Positions 1-9,984 of a stretch of DNA of 64,000 nt are shown here, piece after piece. Position 1 is the first letter of the stretch. The number at the start of each line of letters is the position of its first letter. A model generated the notes under the pieces. That model did no database searches and was not told where the DNA came from. It saw only the letters and a list, made by a program, of their open reading frames with translations. The stretch is from assembly GCA_943788895.1 (NCBI GenBank), contig CALSRZ010000003.1:124001-188000 (forward strand). Reading direction: 5' to 3'. Origin of the DNA: an uncultured Pseudomonadales bacterium. GTDB lineage: Bacteria > Pseudomonadota > Gammaproteobacteria > Pseudomonadales > Porticoccaceae. The position numbers and the translations under genes are program-made.

Positions 1-149
1 ATCAGCAGGGGCGATAAAGTCTTGGGATAAACTTAAATAAAATTTCCGCTCTTCTTTCCTAATACAAAGAATATTTATCTAACTTTTAAACACTTGTACT
101 TAATAAGACTCTGAAAATCGTAAAAACCCCACCTTCGATCTGTAAATTT

Positions 150-1241
150 TTAAACCTGATTGAGCAACCAGCCAATCAACAACACCTGAGGCAATGTTAA
201 AAGAGGTAAAAACAGCGCGATCTTCCATGATTTCGTGGTATCTCTAATAACCATCACCTCGGTGTAGTCGGTAGCCACACCAGCCATCAAAAAGGTAAAA
301 CCATTTCCCGGGGCGGCAGCGCGGGTGAGTATATCCGCGGCAATAGGTGTCGAGCCCTCAGAGCAGACTTCAATAATGGTTGCTGCCAGCAGGGTTAAAA
401 ATAGGCCGGCAACGGTTGGCCCAAATAATGTCTGGTAAGTATCCAGCGGCATAAAGGCACGAATAGCGGTGGCCAGTACTATGCCAAAAAACAACCATCT
501 AAAAACCATTCGCGAATCACGCAGGCCATCCCAGAACAGAGAGATCATCGCTTTTGGAGAATAGTCCATCTGTTTTATCAGAGTTTTTATTTGCGGGGCA
601 ATTGGCAAACTGTTTTCCTGCACCGGAGCATTGGGATTTGCCGGCAGTTTTTTACTCGCCACCAGTCGATCAAAAATCAATCCAGTAACCACTCCTACGA
701 CCATAGAGAGGATAATAAAGGTAAGGGTCCAGCCGAGACCAATCAGGGCAATTAAAATAATCGTCAATGACAATGAATTCCACGGACTGGCAATTAGAAA
801 GGCCATAAGTTGACCAAGACTCGCACCCCGCTCATAGAGCTTGGTGCCGACCATCAAAATTCCATGACTGCAGAGGTCTAAGAGTACACCTGCTGCTGTA
901 GCCCGAACTATACCTTTCACCGTGCCCCCCTGCCCCAATGCAGAGATCACCAGATCTCGGGGGACACGTTCCAGCAGACCGACAAATATCACCGCCATCA
1001 GCAAACCCCACCACATTTTATTAATCAGCTCGAAGACACCAGAGGTCATCGTGGTCAGCCAGGCGGGAAGCTCTGATAAAAGTTCAGATTGACCGACGGT
1101 AAACAGGTGGGTGAGATAGCTGAAGGTAACAATTAAAGCGGATATCCAGAGTAAATAATCCGGTCGGGAAACCACACTCTGATTAGTTCCGCCGCAAGAG
1201 GAAGCAGGCTTGGATGACTCCGATTTACAACAATCACTCAT
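150..1241 (-). CDS. ArsP-type integral membrane permease
   Basis: A 363-residue polytopic membrane protein with about eight hydrophobic segments. It resembles the ArsP_1/UPF0718 permease family, some members of which export organoarsenicals; the substrate here is unknown. Two related halves each carry a similar motif (LCSHG near residue 123, VCSEGSTPIAAD near 295), fitting the internal duplication of the family. The cytoplasmic N-terminus is cysteine-rich (Cys4, Cys5, Cys16), which could bind a soft metal, but this is inference. It is divergent from the kinase gene at 1287 across a 45-bp gap, so both promoters must lie in or near that gap. No arsR or other metal-resistance gene is adjacent. 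Confidence 0.8.
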   Translation of the reverse strand: MSDCCKSESSKPASSCGGTNQSVVSRPDYLLWISALIVTFSYLTHLFTVGQSELLSELPAWLTTMTSGVFELINKMWWGLLMAVIFVGLLERVPRDLVISALGQGGTVKGIVRATAAGVLLDLCSHGILMVGTKLYERGASLGQLMAFLIASPWNSLSLTIILIALIGLGWTLTFIILSMVVGVVTGLIFDRLVASKKLPANPNAPVQENSLPIAPQIKTLIKQMDYSPKAMISLFWDGLRDSRMVFRWLFFGIVLATAIRAFMPLDTYQTLFGPTVAGLFLTLLAATIIEVCSEGSTPIAADILTRAAAPGNGFTFLMAGVATDYTEVMVIRDTTKSWKIALFLPLLTLPQVLLIGWLLNQV

Positions 1242-1286
1242 AAAATAAGCCTAGTTGTAATAACAGGCACTGACAACTCGGTTTAC

Positions 1287-2852
1287 ATGACTATAATGGA
1301 GTTCAAACGATGGCTTTTGAGATATAAAAAATTGATCCCAATAAAAAACATTATTGTTACCTCAGTTCTTTTGGCACTGCTTGCAGTTGTGGTTTACAGC
1401 CAGCTGGTTTCAGTTGATATCTTCTGGGCTTTCCGTGAAGCCGATGGGGCCACCAACTGGCAGTACATAGCGAATTTTTCCAGCAGCCTGTTAATTATCG
1501 CCCTGTCTATTACCGCTATTCGCCTCGCCTTTACTCGCCGCACTGCACGTCGTTATAACCATGAACTCGAAGAGATTCGCGCCAAACTGGAAGATCGCGT
1601 CAAAGAGCGCACAGCGACACTTGATGAAGCCAATGTTCTGCTCCAAGACAGCAATAACGCGCTGGAAGAAGAAATTGACGAGCATCTGGAAACCACCACT
1701 CGCCTGCGTCTCTCTGAATCCTATATCACCAGCATTCTGCGCTCTATGCCACTGATGCTGATTGGCCTGAATAAAGAGGGCGAGATCACCCAGTGGAATA
1801 CCCGCGCTGAAGAGATAAGTGGCCTGCCTGAGAATACTGTACTGGGCAAAAATCTCTGGAAAGCCTACCCGACAATGACGGTGACACCGGCACAGATTAA
1901 AAAGGCTCAGGATGAAGATAAAACCCTGACGATTAAATACAGCCAGCGTGGCCAGTTCCATTTTGATATTACGATTTACCCACTTCATGATCAGCGTGAA
2001 ACCGGTGTGGTTATTCTGGTCGACGATGTTACCCAGCGGGTGCAGAGTGAAAATATGCTGATCCAGCGCGACAAGATGTCATCAATGGGTGAGATGGCGG
2101 CGATTATGGCCCACGATATTAATATTCCCTTGCAGGCAATTCTCAAAGATGTCCAGACCGTGCGGCAGGATCTTACTGAAGAGCATATAGACCCTATCGG
2201 CCTCAATGAATTACTCGAAGATGCCCTTATCCGCGGTCGCCAGGCAGCCACGGTTATCCAGAATCTGGTGGCATTTTCCGACAGTGGCGCGGAAGAGAAA
2301 CAATTCGCCAATATCACTCAGGTTATGGATCACAGTGTTGAGCTAGCGGAAGATGTTCTCTCGGTGACCAGAGGATTGCGCTTTAAAGATGTCACCGTCA
2401 ATAAAACCTATGCCGATGATCTACCGGAATTAAACTGCCATGTACCAGAACTGCAGCAGGTCTTTTTAAGTTTATTCAGATACGCCTGTCATGCACTGGG
2501 CAAGGTTGAAGACCCGGGACATACACCTACGATTAATATTGAGATCAGCGAGTTTTACGAGGCACTGTGGGTGCGTGTACAACACAATGGCCTGGGTATT
2601 AGCATTGAAGATCAGCAGTATATTTTCGAACCGTTCTTTGCCAATGAAAATACTAGCTTAGCAGGTCGAGATACAGCCTCTAACGGCGTGCCCAACAATA
2701 GAGACAAAGGCCATTACGGCGCAGCAGATCGGCTCTCCTTTGCTCACTTTATTGTCACCGAGCAACATCAGGGGCAGATTGCGGTCACCTCAGATATTGA
2801 GATTGGTACTACTTTCCATATCCAGTTGCCGCTTAAAAGTACAAATACTTAA
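1287..2852 (+). CDS. Membrane sensor histidine kinase with PAS domain and degenerate ATPase domain
   Basis: A 521-residue protein: TM segments at about 18-38 and 62-82, a coiled coil at about 88-135, a PAS domain at about 142-255, a phosphoacceptor region with His276 in AHDINIPL, and a C-terminal HATPase-like domain. The ATPase domain looks eroded. The N-box position reads FRYACHAL without the usual Asn, and the G1 box reads HNGLGI where DxGxG is expected. It may be a weak kinase, a phosphatase or a pseudokinase. No response regulator gene lies beside it. Start is the ATG at 1287; an in-frame ATG 9 bases later is also possible. Confidence 0.78.
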   Translation: MTIMEFKRWLLRYKKLIPIKNIIVTSVLLALLAVVVYSQLVSVDIFWAFREADGATNWQYIANFSSSLLIIALSITAIRLAFTRRTARRYNHELEEIRAKLEDRVKERTATLDEANVLLQDSNNALEEEIDEHLETTTRLRLSESYITSILRSMPLMLIGLNKEGEITQWNTRAEEISGLPENTVLGKNLWKAYPTMTVTPAQIKKAQDEDKTLTIKYSQRGQFHFDITIYPLHDQRETGVVILVDDVTQRVQSENMLIQRDKMSSMGEMAAIMAHDINIPLQAILKDVQTVRQDLTEEHIDPIGLNELLEDALIRGRQAATVIQNLVAFSDSGAEEKQFANITQVMDHSVELAEDVLSVTRGLRFKDVTVNKTYADDLPELNCHVPELQQVFLSLFRYACHALGKVEDPGHTPTINIEISEFYEALWVRVQHNGLGISIEDQQYIFEPFFANENTSLAGRDTASNGVPNNRDKGHYGAADRLSFAHFIVTEQHQGQIAVTSDIEIGTTFHIQLPLKSTNT

Positions 2853-2880
2853 AACTACTTTTGCGCCTAGCAGCAGAAAT

Positions 2881-5389
2881 CTAAAGACTATTTAAAACCC
2901 GCAATGGTGGCTGCGTCACCGCCCTGCGACTGTAGACAACACCCAACAATCCAACCAGTAAACCGCCACCCAGCGGGCCGGCAATCCACAGCCAGGGGTG
3001 CCAACTAAACGGCAGGCTAAACATAAAACGTTGCAGCATAGCCACGGCAAACTCTGCCCCCAACGCCGCCAGCAAGCCAGCCATCACGCCCAAGGTGGTA
3101 AATTCAACCCACTGCACACCCAGAATCAAACGCCGTGAGCTACCCAAAGTACGCAGTATTGCGCTCTCCTGCAGGCGTTCACTCATCGACAAACTCACCG
3201 CGGCAAACATCACCAAAATACCGCAGCCGAGAATTAGCAGCGTCATCATTTCAAGACCACGAGTCACCTGGGAAACTATGGTGCGAATACGATCAATAAT
3301 TTTATCCAGCTCAATAACCTGCACCGTCGGATAGCTGCGCAATAGATCATTGACCAGCAGTTTTTCCTCAGCGGGAATATACAGACTGGTCATATGGGTG
3401 CGCGGATAATCTTCCAGATAACCCTCGGGAAACAAAAAGTAGAAATTCGGCGTCATGCTGTCCCAGTTAAGACTGCGGGTGCTGGTGATCAGCGCATCGA
3501 AAGTCAGACCGCCGACACTAAACCGAATCGTATCGCCAAGGCTCAAACCGAGCTCGTGAAGCAGCTCCTCCTCGAGAGAAACTGGTGCCAAATTATTAGC
3601 AGTGGTATTAGCAGTATCTAAGTCCCACCACTGCCCCTGAACAATTTTATTCCCCTCAGGCAGTTCAGTAGTCCAACTTAAATTAAGCTCGCGACGCAGG
3701 GATTCATGACCATTTTTGGCCACCTCAGTGGGCGGCTGATTATTTAGATGGGTAATACGCCCGCGGACCATTGAATACCAGCCAGCGGTTTCCAACTCGC
3801 GCTTATTAACCAGAGTTTTTACTCCATCCAATTCATAGGCGGCAACATTGATTAAAAAATGGTTGGGCGCATCATCGGCCAGTTGCCAGCGCCACTCATC
3901 CACTAGAGATGTCCTGACCACCGTCATAATCATCAATAGGGCTATGGCTCCGGAAAAGCCAACCATCTGAATCAGACTGGGCTTTTTGCGCCGCCATAGG
4001 TTAGAGAGCGCCAGACGCCAGATACTGCCCATCCAGTGACCGTAGCTCATACCCAGTCGCAACAGCACAAGGCCAACCGCAATAGAGGCGCCAGCAGTAA
4101 TCGCAAAGCCGAGCAGAATCGCCATAGACAGATAGAGATTACCGCTATACCAATAGAGTAAAACGCGCCACGGTCAGCACACCCAGAGAGCCGCGTATCA
4201 AACTGTTAAGGGATTTAGCCTGACTGTCGCGACGCAATACTGCCAGCGGCGACTGGGTTGGCAGATGCCAGAGTGCCGGCAGGGTAAAACCTAAAAGACA
4301 GAGAATGCCGGTGGCGAAGCCGGTTATCCAAGGACGCGAGCCCGCCGCCGGCAAGGTGATTGGCAACCAGTCGCGAACCACGGAAATTAACAGCTGGTGA
4401 AAGCTCCAACCGATCAACAGACCAACGACTGAGCCCGCTATTCCCAGCAAGATAATCTGCTGAAAATAGAGTTTGCGCACTCGACTGGCAGAGATACCCC
4501 AACTTTTAAACAGCGCCACCTGCAGCAACTGCCCATTGGCAAAATGATGGCTGGCCAGCGCCAGTGCTATACCCGCCAGCACCACACCAATACTTCCCGC
4601 CAACAGCAAAAAGCGCCGCCCCTTATCCATAGTGCTGGCAATACTGGCCTGAGCCTCATCCGGCGTAATCAGCCGATCATGGATATCCAACTGCTGTTTT
4701 AACCAGTCCACATAGGTCTCAAAGTTATCTTCCTGACCCTCGCTGGCGGCGATTAAAAATCTATAGCTAACTCGGCTGCCGGGCTGAATAACCCCGGAGG
4801 CTGGCAGGTCGCTCCAGTTCATTAAAATCCGCGCACCAAAGGCGGAAAATGAACTGCCACTGTCCGGCTCTTCAATCAGTATATGGCTAACGTTAAAGCT
4901 GCCATCGCCAACATCAATGCTATCGCCAAGCTCAATATTGAGAAGTGGTAACAGACGCGAATCGACCCAGAGTTCACCGGATTGCGGCCCCGACGCGACT
5001 GCCTCAATATCCAACTCATCAGTCGCAAAGGGAACCGTCGAACGTTTTACCGCACCACGCAGGGGATAGCTGCTCTCCACAGCTTTAATTGAAGCCAGAT
5101 GCATTTCATCACCGGCAAAAGTCATGGAGCCAAAGGAGGCTTTCTGCGCTGTTCTTACACCCATCTTTTGAGCGCGCTCTAACCATGTTGGGTCAATGGC
5201 GACAGAACTTGAAACCACCAGATCGGCGGCCAGAAAAGAACTGGATTCTTTGACCAGGGCTCTCTCGACACGCTCGGCCAACAGAGCAACCGAGGTCACC
5301 ACCGCGACGGCTAAAACCAGCGATGCAAAAATCAGCCCCAACTGCCCGCCGCGCCAACTGCGCAGCAACATTTTTAATGCCAGCATCAA
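2881..5389 (-). CDS. ybbP: ABC transporter permease, YbbP/FtsX type (one frameshift)
   Basis: Two adjacent reading frames of 414 residues each form one protein of about 835 residues, the usual YbbP length. The N-terminal half (4145-5389) starts with a TM segment, a periplasmic domain and a first FtsX-type membrane block. The C-terminal half (2881-4125) adds a second periplasmic domain and FtsX block. The break is near 4150: skipping one base joins the frames through TLL/YSGNLYLSMAIL without gap. The start overlaps the ybbA stop by 4 bp. With YbbA it should form an inner-membrane MacB-like transporter of unknown substrate. I take the frameshift as a probable sequencing error. Confidence 0.88.
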
Positions 5390-6063
5390 GCAGACTCCGC
5401 CAGCTGTTCAACTTGACGGCCGGCCTGTAATTCCAACCTGCGCCCACAGCGCGCGGCAAGGGTCTTTTCATGGGTCACCAAGATCAATGTCGTGCCCTCT
5501 TCCGCATTTAGGTCAAAGAGCAGATCATTAATTTTTTCACCAGTGCCGGTATCCAGATTACCCGTCGGCTCATCGGCAAACAGGATTGCCGGACGACAGG
5601 CAAAGGCGCGAGCCAGAGCAACCCGCTGCTGTTCACCGCCGGAAAGTTGGCGCGGATAATGAGTCACTCGCTCACCCAGACCGACGCGCTGGAGATACTG
5701 CCTGGCGGTTTGCAGGGCATTATCAATCCCCTGCAACTCCAGAGGCAGAGCAACATTTTCCAATGCGGTTAAGCCCGGCAGCAGATGAAATGATTGAAAG
5801 ACAAAGCCCACATGGCCGGCGCGAACCGCAGCGCGACCCTCTTCATCCATGGCAGTGATATCCTCGCCATCGATAGCAACAGTGCCGGAGCTGGGCATAT
5901 CCAGACCCGCCAGAATCCCCAGAAGCGTCGACTTTCCCGATCCCGAGGGACCAATAATCGCCAGAGACTCACCCCTGGCTACTGAGAGATTAATCTGCTG
6001 GAGAATATTCAGCGTACCCTCTGAGGTAACCACCTGTTTGTTGATATTGCTAACTTCAATCAT
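5386..6063 (-). CDS. ybbA: ABC transporter ATP-binding protein YbbA
   Basis: A 225-residue ATPase of the LolD/MacB-like class. Visible motifs are Walker A GPSGSGKST (about residues 38-46), Q-loop FVFQSFHLLPG, signature LSGGEQQRVALARA (about 140-153) and Walker B ILFADEPTGNLD (about 160-171). It is the partner of the YbbP permease downstream, whose start overlaps its stop by 4 bp, so they are translationally coupled. It is divergent from tesA, the same arrangement as in E. coli. Confidence 0.93.
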   Translation of the reverse strand: MIEVSNINKQVVTSEGTLNILQQINLSVARGESLAIIGPSGSGKSTLLGILAGLDMPSSGTVAIDGEDITAMDEEGRAAVRAGHVGFVFQSFHLLPGLTALENVALPLELQGIDNALQTARQYLQRVGLGERVTHYPRQLSGGEQQRVALARAFACRPAILFADEPTGNLDTGTGEKINDLLFDLNAEEGTTLILVTHEKTLAARCGRRLELQAGRQVEQLAESA

Positions 6064-6074
6064 AAAAAATTCCG

Positions 6075-6103
6075 TTGCGGTGACTTTTTGCTAACTGTAT
6101 AAA
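6075..6103 (+). promoter_or_regulatory. Candidate sigma-70 promoter of tesA
   Basis: TTGCGG (6075-6080), a 17-base spacer, then TATAAA (6098-6103). It lies in the 112-bp ybbA/tesA divergent gap and points to tesA. It rests on consensus match only. Confidence 0.45.
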
Positions 6104-6175
6104 ATACACTACGGTCTGTAATAGCAAGTGTATCCATTCATCAACAAATAGAACTAATTTAAGAGCTGTTAATTT

Positions 6176-6769
6176 ATGCGCTGTCCAAAACTACTGATAA
6201 TACTGTTACTGCTTACGGGTAACAGCTATGCATCGACACTGTTGGTCGTGGGCGATAGCCTGAGTGCCGGTTACGGCATCAACCCTAACAATGGCTGGGT
6301 AAATCTATTGCGCGCGGATTTAGAGCCAAAACTTAAAATTATCAATGCCAGCATCAGTGGTGACACCACCGGTAATGGCCTGGCTCGCCTGCCACTGTTA
6401 CTCAAGAAATTTAAACCCACCTATGTGCTACTCGAGCTCGGCGGCAACGATGGCCTGCGCGGCCACCCTCTGGCAAAAACCAAAGCCAATCTGCAGACCA
6501 TGATCGATCTCTGTCGTGCGCAAAATGCCCAACCGCTGCTCTTTGCTATGCGCCTGCCGCCCAACTATGGCAAGCGTTATACAGACACCTTTGCGCGACT
6601 GTTTCCAACTCTGGCGGAGGAACAGGGTATTCCCCTAGTGCCTTTCCAGTTTGAAGAGCTTGTTTTAACTGCAGGAATGATTCAACAGGATGGTATACAC
6701 CCCACCGAACTGGCACAGCCCATTATCAAACAGGCCGTGCTGGCAGAAGTTATGAAAATATTGAAATAG
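6176..6769 (+). CDS. tesA: Periplasmic GDSL esterase/thioesterase TesA
   Basis: A 197-residue SGNH hydrolase (acyl-CoA thioesterase I / lysophospholipase L1). A signal peptide at residues 1-19 ends in SYA. Block I is GDSLSAGYG with catalytic Ser28, block II ISGDTTGNG, block III GGNDG, and block V DGIHPT holds the Asp-His pair near residue 175. All catalytic residues are present and the length is typical. It hydrolyses acyl esters and thioesters in the periplasm. It sits divergent from ybbA-ybbP, as in many proteobacteria. Confidence 0.94.
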   Translation: MRCPKLLIILLLLTGNSYASTLLVVGDSLSAGYGINPNNGWVNLLRADLEPKLKIINASISGDTTGNGLARLPLLLKKFKPTYVLLELGGNDGLRGHPLAKTKANLQTMIDLCRAQNAQPLLFAMRLPPNYGKRYTDTFARLFPTLAEEQGIPLVPFQFEELVLTAGMIQQDGIHPTELAQPIIKQAVLAEVMKILK

Positions 6770-6774
6770 AGCGC

Positions 6775-7254
6775 TTAAGGCTGGTCTTTAGCCTCAGGCA
6801 CAAAACGCAGTGCCAGACCATTGTTACACCAGCGCAGCCCTGTAGGTTTGGGGCCATCATCAAATACATGGCCCTGATGACCACCGCAGCGAGCGCAGTG
6901 ATATTCGGTGCGCGGCCAGATCAATTTAAAATCCCGCTTAGTCTGCAGATGGTCTTCAATCTTATCGAAAAATGAGGGCCAGCCAGTACCGCTCTCGTAT
7001 TTCATTGCCGAGGTAAATAACGGCAGATCGCAACCAGCACAACGATATTCTCCCTGACGATGCTCCTGATTTAAGGGGCTACTGCCCGCAGGCTCGGTGC
7101 CCTCATCACGCAAAATATAATATTGCTCCGGGGTAAGTAATTTTCTCCACTCGCTATCGAGACGCTCAATTTTTTCCAGCGCCCAAAGTTTGGTCGAAGC
7201 CAAGGAACCAACCGTAGCCAGCAAAATATTTTTTACCCACTGTCGCCTATGCAT
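6775..7254 (-). CDS. msrB: Exported peptide methionine-(R)-sulfoxide reductase MsrB
   Basis: A 159-residue protein that reduces methionine-R-sulfoxide in proteins. Zinc-binding CxxC pairs are visible as CAGC (near residue 73) and CARC (near 121). The substrate loop YESGTGWPSF is present, and the catalytic Cys lies in LRWCNNGLAL near the C-terminus. Unlike cytosolic MsrB it starts with an export signal (MHRRQWVKNIL then a hydrophobic stretch ending LWA). The twin arginines resemble a Tat signal, though Sec export or a membrane anchor is possible. It converges on tesA with a 5-bp gap. Confidence 0.92.
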   Translation of the reverse strand: MHRRQWVKNILLATVGSLASTKLWALEKIERLDSEWRKLLTPEQYYILRDEGTEPAGSSPLNQEHRQGEYRCAGCDLPLFTSAMKYESGTGWPSFFDKIEDHLQTKRDFKLIWPRTEYHCARCGGHQGHVFDDGPKPTGLRWCNNGLALRFVPEAKDQP

Positions 7255-7300
7255 AATTCACCTAATAATAAATGTCTCTGTGCTATGACCGCAGAGATGT

Positions 7301-8215
7301 TTAATTTACGCCATGGGGATGTTGAATAGGTTCACCGGGAACCTGCTTAAGCAGTACTTTAAGCTGCGAGACAATACCACCGGAAAATATCAACCCGCAG
7401 CCAAGCATTTCCGAATCACTCAACACTTCACCGAGTAGCCACCAGCCACAGATAGCCGCAAACACCGCCTCAAAGCTAAGAATAATTGCCGCATGAGAAG
7501 CCGGTGCCGTGCGCTGACCAACCACCTGCAGGCAAAAAGCCACCCCTGAAGAGAGCACACCAACATACAGCAGAGCAACGCCTGCATCTTTAATACCCTG
7601 CCAGTTCCAACTTTCAAAAATGGGCACCAACAGCGCAGAGATCACGGCAGCGACGGTAAACTGAATAAAAATTAACTGAAATGGTGAGGCCTGATGGGCC
7701 AGTCGGCCGGTAAAAATTACGTGCACAGCAAAAAGCAGCGAGCCAACCAGTATTAAAATATCCCCGGTGAAAAACTCGCTGTTATCCACCTGCGCCATAA
7801 AGTACAGACCTACCAGCGCCATGCCTATACCCAGCCAGGTCGGCCACTGGGTTTTATTGCCAAAAAACAGCCCAATCAGAGGGACAAAAATAATATACAC
7901 ACCGGTTAAAAACCCTGCTCTTCCTGCGGTGGTATAGATCAGTCCAGCCTGCTGGCAGAGCATACCGGCGGTGAGAACCAACCCTAGCGATGCAGCCTTT
8001 TTATTAATGTCGGAGAATTCAAAAATTCGCTTTGGTCGTTCCATCAGATACCAGAGTGGCAGAATCGCCAAGGCACCGATAAGAAATCGCCCAAGGGTAA
8101 AAGTAATAGGCCCGATATGATCCATACCGGTACGTTGGAAGACAAAAGCCAAACCCCAGATAAAGGCGGTTATCAGCAGAATAAAATCAGCACGAAGATC
8201 AGCTTTAATGCTCAC
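7301..8215 (-). CDS. DMT-superfamily transporter (EamA)
   Basis: A 304-residue protein with ten predicted TM helices in two EamA repeats (about 11-145 and 155-285). The first repeat begins with the typical FIWGLAFVFQRTG segment. EamA proteins export metabolites such as amino acids; the substrate here cannot be named. It lies 35 bp downstream of recJ on the same strand and may be read from the same transcript, followed by msrB 46 bp on. Confidence 0.85.
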   Translation of the reverse strand: MSIKADLRADFILLITAFIWGLAFVFQRTGMDHIGPITFTLGRFLIGALAILPLWYLMERPKRIFEFSDINKKAASLGLVLTAGMLCQQAGLIYTTAGRAGFLTGVYIIFVPLIGLFFGNKTQWPTWLGIGMALVGLYFMAQVDNSEFFTGDILILVGSLLFAVHVIFTGRLAHQASPFQLIFIQFTVAAVISALLVPIFESWNWQGIKDAGVALLYVGVLSSGVAFCLQVVGQRTAPASHAAIILSFEAVFAAICGWWLLGEVLSDSEMLGCGLIFSGGIVSQLKVLLKQVPGEPIQHPHGVN

Positions 8216-8250
8216 AGGATATCCTTTTGAAGTCTGTTTTTATTATTTTT

Positions 8251-9984
8251 TTAATCTGTGGCTTCAATAAACTGGATTAATAATTGCAGTTTTTCCAGGC
8301 CACGGTACTCATTGATATCCAGGCGATAGACACAGCGTACAGTCTCGGCCTGGTGATTGGGCCACTGGTCAATATCAATATTAAAGCAGATAGCATCAAT
8401 ACCACGATTGGGTTCAGACTCATGGGCCAGAACCAGCTTTAAGTGCTTCTCACCGACAATACGCTGTTGTTTAATTTGGAACAAGCCCTCAAAACAGGGC
8501 TCGGGAAACTGCTGCCCCCAGGGGCCGCCGTCGCGAAGTAACTGTGCGGTTGGCATCGAAAGCTGATGACAATGCAGTTCGCCATCAGTCACCATTCTCG
8601 CAAGCAGATCATCCTCATCAAGGATTTTCTCAACCTGCGCTTGAAAAGCATCTTCAAAGGCGCCGAGTTTATCCTCATCCAAACTTAAACCAGCCGCCAT
8701 CGCATGACCGCCAAATTTTGTAATTAAACCGGGGTTTTGGGTGGCCACTGCATCCAGCGCATCGCGAATATGCAGGCCGGGAATAGAGCGCGACGAACCC
8801 TTGAGCTGCCCACCATCACCGCGGGCAAACGCGACCACCGGTCGGTTGTACTTCTCTTTAATTCGCGAGGCCAACAGACCCACCACACCCTGATGCCATT
8901 CCGGTTGGAACAGGCAGAGGGCCACCGGAACCTCCCCGTCGAGAGACAGGGGTATTTTTTCGACAATCTCCAGCGCCTCGCGCTGCATACCCTGCTCAAT
9001 TAACTTGCGATCCTGATTGAGCTCATCCAACTGTTGTGCGCTGTACATTGCCTGCTGGGGATCATTGGTCAGCAGACATTGAATACCCAGAGAAATATCA
9101 TCCAGACGACCGGCAGCATTTAGCCGCGGGCCAATAGCAAAGCCTAAATCTGTTGCCACCAGCCGCTGTGGTGATTTACCGGCAATGGTTAGCAACGCCT
9201 GAATACCGGGACGGCACTGACCGGCGCGAATACGCATTAACCCCTGATAAACCAGCGCACGGTTGACCTGATCCAGAGGCACTACATCGGCGACTGTACC
9301 CAGAGCAACCAGATCCAGCCAGGTTGCCATATTGGGTTCGGCAAGCTGTTGTTGGGTAAACCAATCCTGTCTGCGCAGTTCGGCACGCAGTGCGCTGAGC
9401 AGATAAAAAGCCACACCGACACCGGCGAGGTTTTTGGTCGGGAAATCACAGCCCGGCTGATTGGGATTAACAATAGCCGCAGCATCGGGAAGGCTGGCAC
9501 CGGGCAAATGGTGATCGGTAACAATAACCTGTATACCCAGCTTATTAGCATGGGCAACACCCTCAATACTGGAGATGCCATTGTCGACGGTAATAATTAG
9601 ATCCGGCGTTTTCTCAAGGGCCAGATCGACAATTTCCGGAGTCAGGCCATAGCCATAGTCAAAACGATTGGGGACTAAAAAGTCGACCTGCTGGCAGCCC
9701 ATCGCCGTTAGCGCCAAGACCATTAGCGCCGAGCTGGTTGCACCGTCGGCATCAAAGTCGCCGACAATTAAAATTCGCTGTTGCTGATTTAATGCTTTAA
9801 CTAATAAGTCTACGGCTGCGGGAATACCCTGCATAGCAGCAGGCGCTGGCAGGCAGGCGAGCTTGCGTTCGAGTGCCGCGCTATCGCTGATACCGCGGGC
9901 CTGATAAATACGTTTTAAAAGGGGATCTAACTGATCATCGAAATCGCCGATATCTGCGTTATAGAAACGCGTCTGAATTAACAT
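8251..9984 (-). CDS. recJ: Single-stranded-DNA exonuclease RecJ
   Basis: A 577-residue 5'-3' ssDNA exonuclease of the DHH family, used in recombination and mismatch repair. Motif I is GDFDADGATSS (about residues 76-86), then DNGISS and the DHH signature VTDHHLPG (about 155-162). The DHHA1 part holds FGGHAMAAGLS near residue 423. Length matches the family. The upstream hydrolase overlaps its first 7 bases, which suggests coupled translation within the long leftward run from bioB. Confidence 0.95.
   Translation of the reverse strand: MLIQTRFYNADIGDFDDQLDPLLKRIYQARGISDSAALERKLACLPAPAAMQGIPAAVDLLVKALNQQQRILIVGDFDADGATSSALMVLALTAMGCQQVDFLVPNRFDYGYGLTPEIVDLALEKTPDLIITVDNGISSIEGVAHANKLGIQVIVTDHHLPGASLPDAAAIVNPNQPGCDFPTKNLAGVGVAFYLLSALRAELRRQDWFTQQQLAEPNMATWLDLVALGTVADVVPLDQVNRALVYQGLMRIRAGQCRPGIQALLTIAGKSPQRLVATDLGFAIGPRLNAAGRLDDISLGIQCLLTNDPQQAMYSAQQLDELNQDRKLIEQGMQREALEIVEKIPLSLDGEVPVALCLFQPEWHQGVVGLLASRIKEKYNRPVVAFARGDGGQLKGSSRSIPGLHIRDALDAVATQNPGLITKFGGHAMAAGLSLDEDKLGAFEDAFQAQVEKILDEDDLLARMVTDGELHCHQLSMPTAQLLRDGGPWGQQFPEPCFEGLFQIKQQRIVGEKHLKLVLAHESEPNRGIDAICFNIDIDQWPNHQAETVRCVYRLDINEYRGLEKLQLLIQFIEATD

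Noticed and set aside
1-149. Gene or RNA at the left edge
   Set aside because: AT-rich sequence with no frame, stem or motif I can support.
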